From: an uncultured Pelagibacteraceae bacterium
GTDB taxonomy: Bacteria; Pseudomonadota; Alphaproteobacteria; Pelagibacterales; Pelagibacteraceae
Direction: 5' to 3'
DNA length: 64,000 nt
NCBI GenBank assembly: GCA_902625715.1
Contig: CACOCP010000001.1
Location: forward strand, 186,001-250,000
A program made the position numbers and the translations under genes. This document shows positions 1 through 9,181 of this stretch, one piece after another; the first letter of the stretch is position 1; each line of letters begins with the position of its first letter. The notes beneath the pieces are model-generated. The model was not told where the DNA came from. It saw only the letters and a list, made by a program, of their open reading frames with translations, and did not search any database.

Positions 1-569
1 AGAATAATTTTCTTACATTTCTTGTTTATCAGCTGATTAACCGCTGGACGCATCACTTTCTCAGCCTCTTTGACTTTTCCCATTTTTACAAACTTAATAG
101 CTTTGTTTACTGAGTTTTTTTGTATCTGTTTTGTAGGACTTATTAATTTAAACTTTCTATCAAAATATTTATGATAAACCTTTGTCTTTAGAGTTGCCTC
201 TGTACAAAGAATACCAACTTTTGTATTTTTTTTACAGTTTTTCTTTGTGTAGTTAAAAACTTCTTTTGGCATACTTAATAATGGAATATTTATTTTTTTT
301 TGAATGTCCTCATGCCAATAGTGTGCAGTATTACATGGCATTACAATAAACTTACATTTATTTTTTGATAGCATTTTGCAACCTTTAACTAATTCATCGA
401 GGACTTTTTTATAATTTTCAAGATTTTCAGGTCTTTTAGGTGTATCTGACTTATTGTATAGAACAAACATCGGATATTGTTGATCTAACTTACCTCTATA
501 TAGTTTTGCAAGCTTGCTACAAAAATCTAATCCTGCTTGCGTTCCCATCCCTCCAAGTATACCAATCAT
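1..569 (-). CDS. Aspartate/glutamate racemase family protein (3' end outside window)
   Basis: This reading frame is absent from the ORF track because its stop codon lies left of base 1. On the minus strand it starts at ATG 569 with MIGILGGMGTQAG, the glycine-rich N-terminus of the Asp/Glu racemase family. It carries the first catalytic-cysteine motif (MPCNTAHYW) near residue 79 and a second Cys (GILCTEAT) near residue 122. Such enzymes interconvert L- and D-amino acids without PLP, in the cytoplasm. About 189 residues are visible of a family length of roughly 230. It is divergent from the MFS gene with about 80 bp between them. The family is clear; whether the substrate is aspartate, glutamate or another acid is not. 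Confidence 0.85.
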   Translation of the reverse strand, partial: MIGILGGMGTQAGLDFCSKLAKLYRGKLDQQYPMFVLYNKSDTPKRPENLENYKKVLDELVKGCKMLSKNKCKFIVMPCNTAHYWHEDIQKKINIPLLSMPKEVFNYTKKNCKKNTKVGILCTEATLKTKVYHKYFDRKFKLISPTKQIQKNSVNKAIKFVKMGKVKEAEKVMRPAVNQLINKKCKKII

Positions 570-648
570 AAATGATAATTTTCCAATCTATATATTAATA
601 AGTAGAACTATATTTTAATTTAATTTATGCAAGAAATATACATTAGAG

Positions 649-1812
649 ATGAATAGAAACCTTTTCTTACTCGTTTTAAGCCAAGTATTTAGTTTTACAG
701 CTGCCACAGTTACAGTTTTTATAAGTGGTATTATTGGATCACAACTAAGTCCTATAAAGACTTTGTCGACTCTTCCACCATCGATTTATGTTGTTGGTAC
801 TGCTGCAGCTACAATTGTTGCTGCTAAAATAATGAGTTTAATTGGAAGAAGACTTGGATTTATATTCGCTTCTGCTGCTGGTTCAATTTCTTGTTTGATA
901 GGCGCATATGCAATAGTGGTAGAAAATTTTTATATATTTTGTTTCGCCAAATTTATTTTAGGGGCCACAATGGCTTTTACCCATCAATATCGTTTTGCTG
1001 CAGCAGAAAGTGTTGAGAGGGAAAAAGCCCCTAAAGCAATTTCTTCATTATTATTAGCAGGTATTGTTGCAGCTTTTCTCGGTATAAGTTTGTCTAATTA
1101 CACAAAAAATTTTGTAAGTGATTATTTATATGTTGGCTCTTATTTAACTTTAGCAATTCTAACAGTAGTGCCTTCATTTTTATTATTTTTTTTCGAAGAT
1201 ATAAGAGAAGTTTCTTTAGGTTCTAATGAAAATATTAAATCTAGAAATTATTCAGAATTTCTCTCTGATCCAAAGTTTTTACAAGCAATTACCGCAGCTG
1301 CATTTGCATATGCAGTAATGTCTTTTTTAATGACGGCTACCCCAATAAGTATGCATATTGTTCATCATTTGAGTTTAGAAAAAACAGGAATAGTTCTTCA
1401 ATTTCATGTTATGGCAATGTTTTTACCTTCACTAGTTACTGGAAATTTAATCAAGAAGTTTGGTTATAGTAATATGATGTACGTGGGCGTTGTATTTTAT
1501 ATTCTAACAATTTTATTAAGTTTTTTTGAACCTTCTTTTTTAAATTATTTTATAAGTTTAATTTTTCTAGGCATAGGATGGAATTTTTTATTTATATCTG
1601 GCACTAGCTTATTAGTCACAACTTATAAGCCAGATGAGAAATTTAAAGCTCAAGGATTTAATGATTTATTAGTTTTCTCCTCTATGGCTCTAGCAAGCTT
1701 GTTGGCAGGTATACTAATTTCTATTGTCAGCTGGAAAACAGTCAATTTATTTTGTATTCCTTTTTTAATTCTTATTATTTTATCAATAATGAATGCAGAT
1801 AAAAAAAGATGA
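649..1812 (+). CDS. MFS transporter (YbfB/AraJ-like, 12 TM)
   Basis: A 387-residue integral membrane protein with about 12 hydrophobic segments and a short basic central loop, the length and layout of a major facilitator superfamily permease. The segment KIMSLIGRRLGF near residues 60-72 matches the MFS loop 2-3 signature (GxLxDRxGRR-like). The ATG at 649 starts right before the first transmembrane helix (NLFLLVLSQVFSF). Its 3' end overlaps the LysE-type gene by 4 bp (ATGA), so the two are probably co-transcribed and translationally coupled. The substrate cannot be read from the sequence; export of a small metabolite is a guess based on the LysE neighbour. Confidence 0.85.
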   Translation: MNRNLFLLVLSQVFSFTAATVTVFISGIIGSQLSPIKTLSTLPPSIYVVGTAAATIVAAKIMSLIGRRLGFIFASAAGSISCLIGAYAIVVENFYIFCFAKFILGATMAFTHQYRFAAAESVEREKAPKAISSLLLAGIVAAFLGISLSNYTKNFVSDYLYVGSYLTLAILTVVPSFLLFFFEDIREVSLGSNENIKSRNYSEFLSDPKFLQAITAAAFAYAVMSFLMTATPISMHIVHHLSLEKTGIVLQFHVMAMFLPSLVTGNLIKKFGYSNMMYVGVVFYILTILLSFFEPSFLNYFISLIFLGIGWNFLFISGTSLLVTTYKPDEKFKAQGFNDLLVFSSMALASLLAGILISIVSWKTVNLFCIPFLILIILSIMNADKKR

Positions 1813-2426
1813 GTTTTCTAATTTTAGGTTTTTTAACTAGTTTAAGTTTAATATTAGCAATAGGACCACAAAATATCTTTGTAATAGAGCAGGGTATAAA
1901 AAAACAACATATTTTTTTAATATGTTTAATTTGTTCAGTTTCAGATACAATTTTAATTTTTTTAGGAATTTTTCTTTTTCAGTATCTTGGAACATATTTT
2001 AATGAAATAACTGAACTAATTTTCAATATTTTATTATTAATATTTTTAATTTATTTCATTTACACAAAAATTTCTGAAAAATTTAAAAATATAGAAATAG
2101 ACAAAAATCAGAAACATAATGAGAGAAAAAAAATTATATTAAAAACACTCGCTTTTACTTATTTAAATCCACATGTTTATTCTGATACAGTTTTTTTTCT
2201 TGGCAATTTTTCAAAAAATTTTCCGATTCATTATAAAATTTATTTTGGTATTGGAGGTTCTATTGCATCTTTTTTATTTTTCTACTTATTAGGATATTTG
2301 GCAAATTATTTTTCAAAATATCTTAATAATGTGAGGGCTTGGGTTATAGTAAAATGGGTTATTTCTTTAATAATGAGCCTAATTTCAATTTATGTGATTT
2401 TGGAAATTTTAAAATTTTTTAATTAG
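1809..2426 (+). CDS. LysE/RhtB-family amino-acid exporter
   Basis: A 205-residue protein with six predicted transmembrane helices and the N-terminal LysE/ArgO pattern (SLILAIGPQNIFVIEQGIKK, residues 13-32). The loop TYLNPHVYSDTVFFLG near residue 117 corresponds to the conserved NPH motif of this family. LysE/ArgO proteins export basic amino acids such as arginine and lysine across the inner membrane. The ATG overlaps the stop of the MFS gene (ATGA), and the 3' end overlaps the convergent hpsN-like gene by 8 bp. The family assignment is strong; the exported amino acid is inferred. Confidence 0.88.
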   Translation: MSFLILGFLTSLSLILAIGPQNIFVIEQGIKKQHIFLICLICSVSDTILIFLGIFLFQYLGTYFNEITELIFNILLLIFLIYFIYTKISEKFKNIEIDKNQKHNERKKIILKTLAFTYLNPHVYSDTVFFLGNFSKNFPIHYKIYFGIGGSIASFLFFYLLGYLANYFSKYLNNVRAWVIVKWVISLIMSLISIYVILEILKFFN

Positions 2427-3705
2427 AAAATCCGTATTTTCTTAATCTTACATCGCCGGTTCGTGCATGAGCTTCCATACCTTCGTATCGAGAAATTCTA
2501 GCTGCAGCAGCACCCACAAGCTTTGTTGAGCCTTTTGTCATTCTTTGGAAGCTTAGTGTTTTTATAAATTTTCCAACGAATAATCCCCCTGTATATTTGC
2601 CTGCTCCTTTAGTTGGTAAAATATGATTTGTTCCAGAACATTTGTCTCCATAAGCTACAGTTGTTTCTTCACCAACAAATAGAGATCCATAATTTGTTAG
2701 TCTATCATGGAACCATTTTAAATTTTTTGTCTGAACCTCAAGATGCTCTGGAGCATATTCATCGCTTACCTTAACCATTTCATCGTCAGTATCGCAAAGA
2801 ATTACTTCACCATAATCTTTCCATGCAGCCTCAGCACTAGTTCTTGGCAGTTCAGGTAAATCTGAAATTAATTCAGGAACTCTTTTCATCACTTTTTCAG
2901 CAAGCTCTTTACTTGTTGTATACAACCAACAAGGAGAGTTATAACCATGTTCAGCTTGCCCAACTAAGTCTACTGCAACTATCTCAGGATCAGCAGTTTC
3001 GTCAGCAATAATACCAATTTCTGTCGGACCAGCGAATAAATCTATTCCAACCCTTCCAAATAAAATTCTTTTTGCTTCAGCTACAAACTGATTACCAGGA
3101 CCAACTAAAATATCTGCTGGAGCATTACCAAATAAACCATAAGTCATTGCGGCGATTGCAGGAACTCCACCTAAATTTAAAATAATATCTGCACCACATA
3201 AATCAGCAGTATATATAATAGTGGGGTGGGCTCCCACTTCAGCTTTCGGTGGACTACAAGCAATTACATTTTTTACTCCAGCAACTTTTGCAGTGGTCAC
3301 GCTCATAACCGCTGAAGCTATATGCGCATATCTTCCACCTGGAATATAACAACCCGCAGTATTGACAGGAATTAATTTTTGACCAGCATACAAACCATCA
3401 GATAATTCAACTTCGAAATCATTTCCATAGTTTTTAAGTTGAGCCTCAGCAAACTTTCTCACTCTTTCATAAGAAAATTGAATATCATCCTTTATTTTTT
3501 GATCTAAATTTTTTTTTATTTCCTCAATTTTATCTTTGGATACAATTATTTCACCTTCATACTTGTCAAATTTTTTTGTTAATTCTTTACAACCTTCCTC
3601 TTTAGATTTCTCTAGCTCATTAAGTAAATTTTGAACAATATCCCTTGTTTTATTATCATCAGTTGAGGATGTTTTAGGAGATTTTTTAAGGTATTTAATT
3701 GTCAT
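2419..3705 (-). CDS. hpsN: Sulfopropanediol 3-dehydrogenase (HpsN type; histidinol dehydrogenase family)
   Basis: A 428-residue member of the HisD superfamily, normally an NAD- and Zn-dependent four-electron alcohol dehydrogenase. Motifs include GCYIPGGRYAHIASAVMSV (residues 118-136), VGPGNQFVAEAK and DLFAGPTEIGIIADE, followed by the Zn-site region QAEHG. The start MTIKYLKK and the C-terminal DKCSGTNHILPTKGAGKYTGG resemble HpsN, which oxidises (R)-2,3-dihydroxypropane-1-sulfonate (DHPS) to sulfolactate, more than biosynthetic HisD. It follows pta on the same strand 82 bp downstream, in a region full of sulfonate genes. DHPS specificity is inferred from motifs recalled from HpsN and from context. 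A true histidinol dehydrogenase is the alternative. Confidence 0.72.
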   Translation of the reverse strand: MTIKYLKKSPKTSSTDDNKTRDIVQNLLNELEKSKEEGCKELTKKFDKYEGEIIVSKDKIEEIKKNLDQKIKDDIQFSYERVRKFAEAQLKNYGNDFEVELSDGLYAGQKLIPVNTAGCYIPGGRYAHIASAVMSVTTAKVAGVKNVIACSPPKAEVGAHPTIIYTADLCGADIILNLGGVPAIAAMTYGLFGNAPADILVGPGNQFVAEAKRILFGRVGIDLFAGPTEIGIIADETADPEIVAVDLVGQAEHGYNSPCWLYTTSKELAEKVMKRVPELISDLPELPRTSAEAAWKDYGEVILCDTDDEMVKVSDEYAPEHLEVQTKNLKWFHDRLTNYGSLFVGEETTVAYGDKCSGTNHILPTKGAGKYTGGLFVGKFIKTLSFQRMTKGSTKLVGAAAARISRYEGMEAHARTGDVRLRKYGFSN

Positions 3706-3787
3706 TGATGAGTATTTTGATCAAGTTATTTAATGTATTAAAATACTCATTTCAACAAAGATATTTTTTAATTAATTTCTTAATAAT

Positions 3788-4699
3788 TTAATCCAACGCA
3801 ACTACTGCAGCAGCTATTGAGGCTAATCTAGCTGTTGCATCATCTGATCTACTTGTAATTACAACTGGAACTTTACCTCCAACTACGACGCCTGCTGCAC
3901 AGGCTCCCATAAAATAAATCATCATTTTTACAAGCGCATTTCCAGTCTCAACATTTGGAACTAGCAAAACATCCGCATCTCCAGCAACAATATTTTTTAT
4001 ACCTTTAATACCTGCTGACTTTTTAGATATACTATTATCAAAAGCCAAAGGACCAAAAATATCAGCATTAAAAACCTCTTTTGCAGCTAAATTTGTAATC
4101 TCCTTTGCATCAAGAGAACTTTGCATACTATCTAATACTTCTTCAGTTGCTGACAAAATTGATATCTTCGGTTTTGGAATATTTATACGATGACAAAAAT
4201 CTATTACATTTCTTAAGATGTGCATTTTAGTTTTAACATTTGGATTAACATTTAATGCTCCATCTGTAATTATAAGTGGCTTATCATCTTTTTCTAATGT
4301 CATGTGCCATATATGACTAAGCCTTTTTTTACCTAACAAACCATGTTCTCGCTTTAAAACCTCTTTCATCAAAACATCTGTATGAATATGTCCTTTAACA
4401 ATTATTTTAATTTTATCTTCTGAGGCAAGTTTCGCTGCAATCTTGGCAGTATTATTTTCTACTGGTTCGTCTATTATTTCATATTCAGATATATCAAACT
4501 TTATATCATCTGCATTTTTTTTAATTTCAGACTCGTTACCAATTAAAACTGGTACAATCAGTTTTTCTTTTACCGCATCCATTACTGAAATCATCGGCAG
4601 TGTCTTTCCAGCATTTGCTATTGCAACTTTAATACCTTTTTTTTGATGAGCAAGGTCTAGTAGATTGTTTGGACATACTGTTGATTTATCTGAAAGCAT
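3788..4699 (-). CDS. pta: Phosphate acetyl/butyryltransferase (Pta domain)
   Basis: A 303-residue single-domain phosphotransacylase (PTA_PTB family), without the long N-terminal extension of E. coli Pta. Diagnostic stretches are IANAGKTLP near residue 27, a central ITDGALNVNPNV near residue 143, the NIVAGDADVLLVPNVETGN block (residues 235-253) and the glycine-rich C-terminal FMGACAAGVVVGGKVPVV. The enzyme would convert acetyl phosphate plus CoA to acetyl-CoA. In sulfonate degraders this follows Xsc, which releases acetyl phosphate, and xsc is present at 48.7 kb. It lies upstream of the hpsN-like gene on the same strand. A butyryl- or other acyl-phosphate substrate cannot be excluded. Confidence 0.8.
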   Translation of the reverse strand: MLSDKSTVCPNNLLDLAHQKKGIKVAIANAGKTLPMISVMDAVKEKLIVPVLIGNESEIKKNADDIKFDISEYEIIDEPVENNTAKIAAKLASEDKIKIIVKGHIHTDVLMKEVLKREHGLLGKKRLSHIWHMTLEKDDKPLIITDGALNVNPNVKTKMHILRNVIDFCHRINIPKPKISILSATEEVLDSMQSSLDAKEITNLAAKEVFNADIFGPLAFDNSISKKSAGIKGIKNIVAGDADVLLVPNVETGNALVKMMIYFMGACAAGVVVGGKVPVVITSRSDDATARLASIAAAVVALD

Positions 4700-4764
4700 C
4701 TAAAATCTTATATCAAAATTAAAAAAAACTAACATATCATTTATTTTTTGATAATGTCAGAAAT

Positions 4765-5613
4765 ATGGAAGTTGTAACAAAAATTGCTCCAATTGCTCTT
4801 GCATTAATTATGTTAGCGTTGGGCTTAGGTCTGACATTGAGTGATTTTACAAGAGTAATTAAACAACCAAAAGATTTTTTAGTTGGATTGATTTGCCAAG
4901 TAATATTACTTCCCATAATTGCTTTTGTTTTAATAAAAATTTTAAATGTTCAACCAGCATTAGCTTTAGGAGTAATGATAATTGCTGCAGCACCAGGAGG
5001 TGTTACATCTAATATTCTTACAAAATTCGCAAATGGCGATGTAGCTCTCTCTGTTTCATTAACAGCTATAATAAGTTTACTGAGTATTTTGACTGTTCCA
5101 TTTATTGTAATTCAATCTGCCGATCTACTTAATATTAATTACATATCTGGGAAAATTTCTATGAGCGGAATTTCAGTCAAAATGTTCTTGGTAGTAACAC
5201 TACCTGTAATAATTGGAATGTTAATAAGGAAGTTTGCGCAAAATTTTATAATTAAAAAGACAGCTTTAATTGAAAAAATTTCATTAATCCTTTTTATTTT
5301 AGTTTTTATATCAATTTGGTTAGAGGAATGGGAAAATATAATTATGTATATATCAAGAGCTGGAATAATAACTTTAATATTAAATGTGATAATGATGGTT
5401 ATAGGTTTTTATGTTGCTAAAGTTTTCACAAGTGGCATTGAACAAAGAAAATGTATTTCACTAGAATGTGGACTTCAAAATGGAACTTTAGCAGTATTTG
5501 TATCTACACAGTTATTCGATGATATCACTTATTTAATACCAACAGCTTCTTATGCTTTGATCATGTTTGTCACATCAATAATTTTTGTTCTTTTTTTAAA
5601 AAAGATTAATTAG
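4765..5613 (+). CDS. Bile acid:sodium symporter (SBF) family transporter
   Basis: A 282-residue membrane protein with about nine hydrophobic helices. It contains the SBF/BASS landmarks LALGVMIIAAAPGGVTSNIL (residues 66-85) and the late LECGLQNGTLAVFVST (near residue 233), which correspond to the family's crossover and sodium-site motifs. Proteins of this family co-import organic anions with sodium, for example bile acids, pantoate or pyruvate. The gene diverges from pta with 65 bp between starts. In this neighbourhood an organic acid or sulfonate substrate is plausible, but nothing in the sequence decides it. Confidence 0.85.
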   Translation: MEVVTKIAPIALALIMLALGLGLTLSDFTRVIKQPKDFLVGLICQVILLPIIAFVLIKILNVQPALALGVMIIAAAPGGVTSNILTKFANGDVALSVSLTAIISLLSILTVPFIVIQSADLLNINYISGKISMSGISVKMFLVVTLPVIIGMLIRKFAQNFIIKKTALIEKISLILFILVFISIWLEEWENIIMYISRAGIITLILNVIMMVIGFYVAKVFTSGIEQRKCISLECGLQNGTLAVFVSTQLFDDITYLIPTASYALIMFVTSIIFVLFLKKIN

Positions 5614-5733
5614 TATCAAAACAATATATCCCGACCCAAAATGAACAAATTCTGTAAAAAAACCTAATTTGGTGACGTCATAGATTGAGCATCTTAAAAT
5701 TTTCTGACTATAATCAGGTATTAAATAAATTAG

Positions 5734-6012
5734 ATGAGTACTGAAACTTTAACTAAATTAAATCCAAAAATTTTAATCAATTCCAAATTTGACCCCAATG
5801 GATCAGATGCAAACGTTTCTGATCCAAAAAATTTAAATAGTGAGCTAAATAAAGTTGAGTTTATAGACAATAAAAAAAGTAAAAATAAGACTTGTATAAA
5901 TAAACTAAATAACAGACTCAAAATTCAAGAGAAAAATAAAAAAATTGAAAATCGAGTTTTTACTGGTTTATTTATAAGTGTTGTTGCAGTTTTATTTTTT
6001 ATAGCAACTTAA
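5734..6012 (+). CDS. Small tail-anchored hypothetical protein
   Basis: A 92-residue protein of unknown function. Residues 1-70 are hydrophilic and Asn/Lys-rich (KLNPKILINSKFDPNGSD near the start, then a charged KNKKIENR stretch). A single transmembrane segment (FTGLFISVVAVLFFIA) forms the extreme C-terminus, so it would be a tail-anchored inner-membrane protein. The start is preceded by about 120 bp of non-coding DNA and the stop overlaps the convergent Ldh-family gene by 4 bp. An opposite-strand ORF (5730-5921) is better explained as a shadow. I recognise no domain; being a real gene is supported mainly by the clean hydrophilic-then-TM layout. Confidence 0.6.
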   Translation: MSTETLTKLNPKILINSKFDPNGSDANVSDPKNLNSELNKVEFIDNKKSKNKTCINKLNNRLKIQEKNKKIENRVFTGLFISVVAVLFFIAT

Positions 6013-7022
6013 TTTAAGAGTTTCTCAATATCTTTTTTAATATCATCGGTAATTTTAATCTCTTTATTAAAATTTTTTTTATATCTGTTAAACTTATTTT
6101 GTCCTGGATACATAATTTCTTTTACATTTTTAAGTTTTGGTAGTTTTTTAACTATTCTTATGTTTTCTTTAATTCTTGTATTAAAATTTTTAACAAATAA
6201 ATTTGACTTCATAACAATAAATAAATGACCAATGTTTTGAGGACCTGAAAAATCATCAAATGGATCTTTAACTTTTCCTCCATGATTTCCACCTGTAAAA
6301 ACACCACTTAAAATGTCAACCATCCATGCTAAACCTGATCCTCTAAATCCAGCAATAGGCAACTGAACACCTTTTAGAGCTTTCGCTGCATCTGTAGTTG
6401 GTCTTCCGTATTTATCTAATGCAACTCCTTCTGGTATTTTAGATCCTGTTCTTGCTGCAACTCTTATTTTACCTCTATTTATCATTGATACAGATGTATC
6501 TAAAATAAAAGGAACTTTTGAAGAAGTAGGTGTTCCAAAACAAATTGGATTTGTTCCAAACAAAGTTTTTAATGCACCATGTGGGGCTATAGCGGGGGGA
6601 GCATTAGTAAAAATTAATGTTAATAAATTTTTTTTAACTGCTTTTTCTGCGTAGTATCCTGATAACCCATAATGACCACTTCTTTTTATACCAACCAACC
6701 CTAATCCTGTTTTTTTAGCGCTCTCAATTGCTTTTTTAATTCCAATATCAGCAGCTACAAAACCAATACTGTCATCAGCATCAATTTGCATTATGGATTG
6801 AGATATTTTTTTAAATTTAAACTTTGGCTTTGGATTAATTAATTTTTTATTTATTCTTTCACAATACATTTTTAATCTAGAAACACCATGACCAGTGGCG
6901 CCAACCAATTCTGCATTAACTAGTGCATCAGAACAAATCTTTGCATGTGCTTTACTTAATTTATATTTTAGAAATACTTTAGTTAATAATTTTTTTAACT
7001 TTTCTTTTTTCATTAAAACCAT
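6009..7022 (-). CDS. Malate/L-lactate dehydrogenase-family oxidoreductase (Ldh_2; ComC-like)
   Basis: A 337-residue NAD(P)-dependent dehydrogenase of the Ldh_2/YlbC family. Visible family blocks are HGVSRLKMYCERI (residues 60-72), VGIKRSGHYGLSGYYAE (residues 108-124), TNAPPAIAPHGALKTLFGTNPICFG and GFRGSGLAWMVDILSGVF. The family includes malate, ureidoglycolate and (R)-sulfolactate (ComC) dehydrogenases. As the last gene of the tauABC operon, next to an hpsN-like gene, interconversion of sulfolactate and sulfopyruvate is the attractive guess. It overlaps the 74-aa gene. ATG 7022 is used here, but ATG 7013, fused to the upstream stop as TAATG, is equally possible. Confidence 0.82.
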   Translation of the reverse strand: MVLMKKEKLKKLLTKVFLKYKLSKAHAKICSDALVNAELVGATGHGVSRLKMYCERINKKLINPKPKFKFKKISQSIMQIDADDSIGFVAADIGIKKAIESAKKTGLGLVGIKRSGHYGLSGYYAEKAVKKNLLTLIFTNAPPAIAPHGALKTLFGTNPICFGTPTSSKVPFILDTSVSMINRGKIRVAARTGSKIPEGVALDKYGRPTTDAAKALKGVQLPIAGFRGSGLAWMVDILSGVFTGGNHGGKVKDPFDDFSGPQNIGHLFIVMKSNLFVKNFNTRIKENIRIVKKLPKLKNVKEIMYPGQNKFNRYKKNFNKEIKITDDIKKDIEKLLN

Positions 7023-7237
7023 CTAAACATTCCAATGATACCAGCTGTGGCATAAAAAATTTGAAGCAGTAAAATCCCTCTATGATTTCCTAAATATGCC
7101 CACAAACCAATTAAAATTGCAGAAATTAATAATAATGCGAAACCAAGAAATTCAGCTCCAATATTTAAGGCAACTAGTAGTGAATAAACAATAGCAGTTA
7201 TAACGCCCGACCACTCTAATATTTTATTTTTGTTCAT
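7013..7237 (-). CDS. Small membrane protein in the tau operon
   Basis: A 74-residue protein made almost entirely of hydrophobic segments (WSGVITAIVYSLLVALNI, FLGFALLLISAILIGLWAYL, ILLLQIFYATAGIIGM), so two to three transmembrane helices. It starts 18 bp after tauC stops and overlaps the start of the Ldh_2 gene. That places it inside the transporter operon and argues that it is translated. No family was recognised and no function can be stated; an accessory membrane subunit of the transporter is possible but unproven. Confidence 0.68.
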   Translation of the reverse strand: MNKNKILEWSGVITAIVYSLLVALNIGAEFLGFALLLISAILIGLWAYLGNHRGILLLQIFYATAGIIGMFRWF

Positions 7238-7255
7238 TAAGTTTATGATTTGAAA

Positions 7256-9181
7256 TTAACCTTTACCTCTCCAAGGTATAGTTTTATCGATAATTTTTCT
7301 AAGAGTAATATCAAACAAAAGACCTAACATTCCCATTATAAATATTGTGATCCAAATTACCTCATACTGAAAGTACTTTTTAGCAACGTTTTCAACAAAA
7401 CCAATACCTGTTGTACCAGCTAAAAACTCTGCAGCTACCAAAGTACCCCAACACATTCCAACAGCAACTCTTATACCTGTTAATATTTCAGGAAGAGAAT
7501 TAGGAAAAATAACATGTCTTAAAATTTGTTTTTTAGAAGCACCCAAAGAGTGCGCTGCATGAATTTTTGATAACTGGGTACCTGATGCCCCAGCTCTAGC
7601 TGATATTATCATTATCGATAATGAAACCATAAATAATAGAAAAACTTTACCAGTATTATCAATCCCCAAAACTGAAATTATCAAAGGTGCCCAGGCTAAA
7701 GGAGGTACAGGTCTATATAATTCAATTAAGGGATCAAAAAATCCTTTAGCAAATCTGTTTAGCCCCATAAATAAACCTAAAGGCACTCCTATTATAATTC
7801 CAAAAACTAATCCTAAAAATACTCTTAAAAAAGAGTCCCAAATATGTCCGTACGGAACAGGAACTTTAAATAATTTAAAATCACCTGTTACAAGCTTTAA
7901 TACTTTGCTTTTAAAATTTTCCTTTACAATTCCATCTTTGGTGTGAACTGGATACTCTCCAGGTAAAACATCTGCAATCCAATCTGGCAGGATAAAGCCA
8001 ATCATAGAACTAACATCAACCATTTCAATCCAAAGCAATGGAATATTTTTATATCCAACGCTTGGTTTAGACATAAGAATGAATTTGTTAAAGGTATCAG
8101 ATGGCTTAGGTAGCCATCTACCTGAACCTTGTTCAGAGCAACTTGGACCACTCGCAACTATTGTTCCTGCAGGAAACAAAAGTATATCAATTAATCTTAA
8201 TCCACCTTGTTCAGATATTTGAAGATTATCAAATTCAATTATTGCATCTTTCATTTCATTAAGAGCTGTTGGAGGATAGATGCTAGCAAATTCTATTCTT
8301 CTTGCTATTTTTACAATATTTTTTGCATATGTTGATGCTATTTCGTCACTATCATCCAAACTTTTTCTATACGTCTTGATTTCATTTTTTAATTCTTTAA
8401 TTGAAGTTTTAAAATATGAGTTATGATTTCTTAATTTAAAAAATTTGTCACTTATCACTTTAAGTTCTGCTGCTGCAGCATGAAATTTTAAACCTCTATT
8501 TGTTCCTGGAACTAATGGAACTTCAAGTGTATTTTCTATAGAGCCAGTTCCAGTTCTTACAGTAGTAATACCCCATCCACCTTGTTCCGAGACAGCCTTG
8601 AGTCTCTCGTTTTTTTCTTCCTCAGTTTCAAATGGATAATCTTTTTTTTTAAAATTTGAGCTCAAAACTTTAATTTCTTCAGTCATTTCTTTAATCTTAA
8701 TTTTTGTATCCATTTCCATTAAATTATTATTTGTAAGCAAAGGAATGAGCTGGGTAGTTTTATCAATAAAACTAATTAATATCTTTTTTTGCTGATCATT
8801 TAGATCATTTGAATTTTGAATTTCATTAGCTATATTTTTAAGATTTTTATTTTCGATTTTAATAATTGACGTACTTTTGAACTCTCTTTCCTCAATGGGA
8901 AATTGATATTTTAAACCCATCAATGACTCGTTTATTTTTGCAACTTGGCATAACTCATTTGCAGATTTTGGGTAAAACCCTTTTGCTATATCCCAGGAAT
9001 AATACAACCAGACTAACAAGATTGCGCTACTGCCTACAACAATCCAATGTGTGCCACCTTTTGCTCTTTCTGGGTTTCCAAAAACTGCATCAACTTTTTC
9101 AGTTTTTATTAATCTTCTTCCGTAAAGAATACATCCAATTATCGCTACAAATATTAGTATTGTTGCAAATTGGGTTAACAT
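7256..9181 (-). CDS. tauC: ABC transporter permease, TauC/SsuC type with large N-terminal extension
   Basis: The last 230 or so residues form a normal TauC/SsuC-type permease. They include six TM helices and the EAA loop HAAHSLGASKKQILRHVIFP (residues 543-562), which contacts the ATPase. The protein is 641 residues, against about 260-280 for usual TauC. The extra N-terminus has two TM helices (residues 4-20 and 45-62), then about 330 soluble residues rich in charged helical stretches (for example ELKNEIKTYRKSLDDSDE), most likely periplasmic. It directly abuts tauB (stop then ATG) and is followed by the 74-aa gene. Substrate taurine/sulfonate is inferred from context; other nitrate/sulfonate/taurine-family substrates remain possible. 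Confidence 0.85.
   Translation of the reverse strand: MLTQFATILIFVAIIGCILYGRRLIKTEKVDAVFGNPERAKGGTHWIVVGSSAILLVWLYYSWDIAKGFYPKSANELCQVAKINESLMGLKYQFPIEEREFKSTSIIKIENKNLKNIANEIQNSNDLNDQQKKILISFIDKTTQLIPLLTNNNLMEMDTKIKIKEMTEEIKVLSSNFKKKDYPFETEEEKNERLKAVSEQGGWGITTVRTGTGSIENTLEVPLVPGTNRGLKFHAAAAELKVISDKFFKLRNHNSYFKTSIKELKNEIKTYRKSLDDSDEIASTYAKNIVKIARRIEFASIYPPTALNEMKDAIIEFDNLQISEQGGLRLIDILLFPAGTIVASGPSCSEQGSGRWLPKPSDTFNKFILMSKPSVGYKNIPLLWIEMVDVSSMIGFILPDWIADVLPGEYPVHTKDGIVKENFKSKVLKLVTGDFKLFKVPVPYGHIWDSFLRVFLGLVFGIIIGVPLGLFMGLNRFAKGFFDPLIELYRPVPPLAWAPLIISVLGIDNTGKVFLLFMVSLSIMIISARAGASGTQLSKIHAAHSLGASKKQILRHVIFPNSLPEILTGIRVAVGMCWGTLVAAEFLAGTTGIGFVENVAKKYFQYEVIWITIFIMGMLGLLFDITLRKIIDKTIPWRGKG

Noticed and set aside
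2419-3705. Plain histidinol dehydrogenase (HisD)
   Set aside because: The N-terminus and the GTNHILPTKGAGKYTGG region fit the HpsN branch better, and no his genes are adjacent. Not fully excluded.
5673-5680. TGACGTCA palindrome upstream of the 92-aa gene
   Set aside because: An 8-bp palindrome is expected by chance and no matching site recurs nearby.
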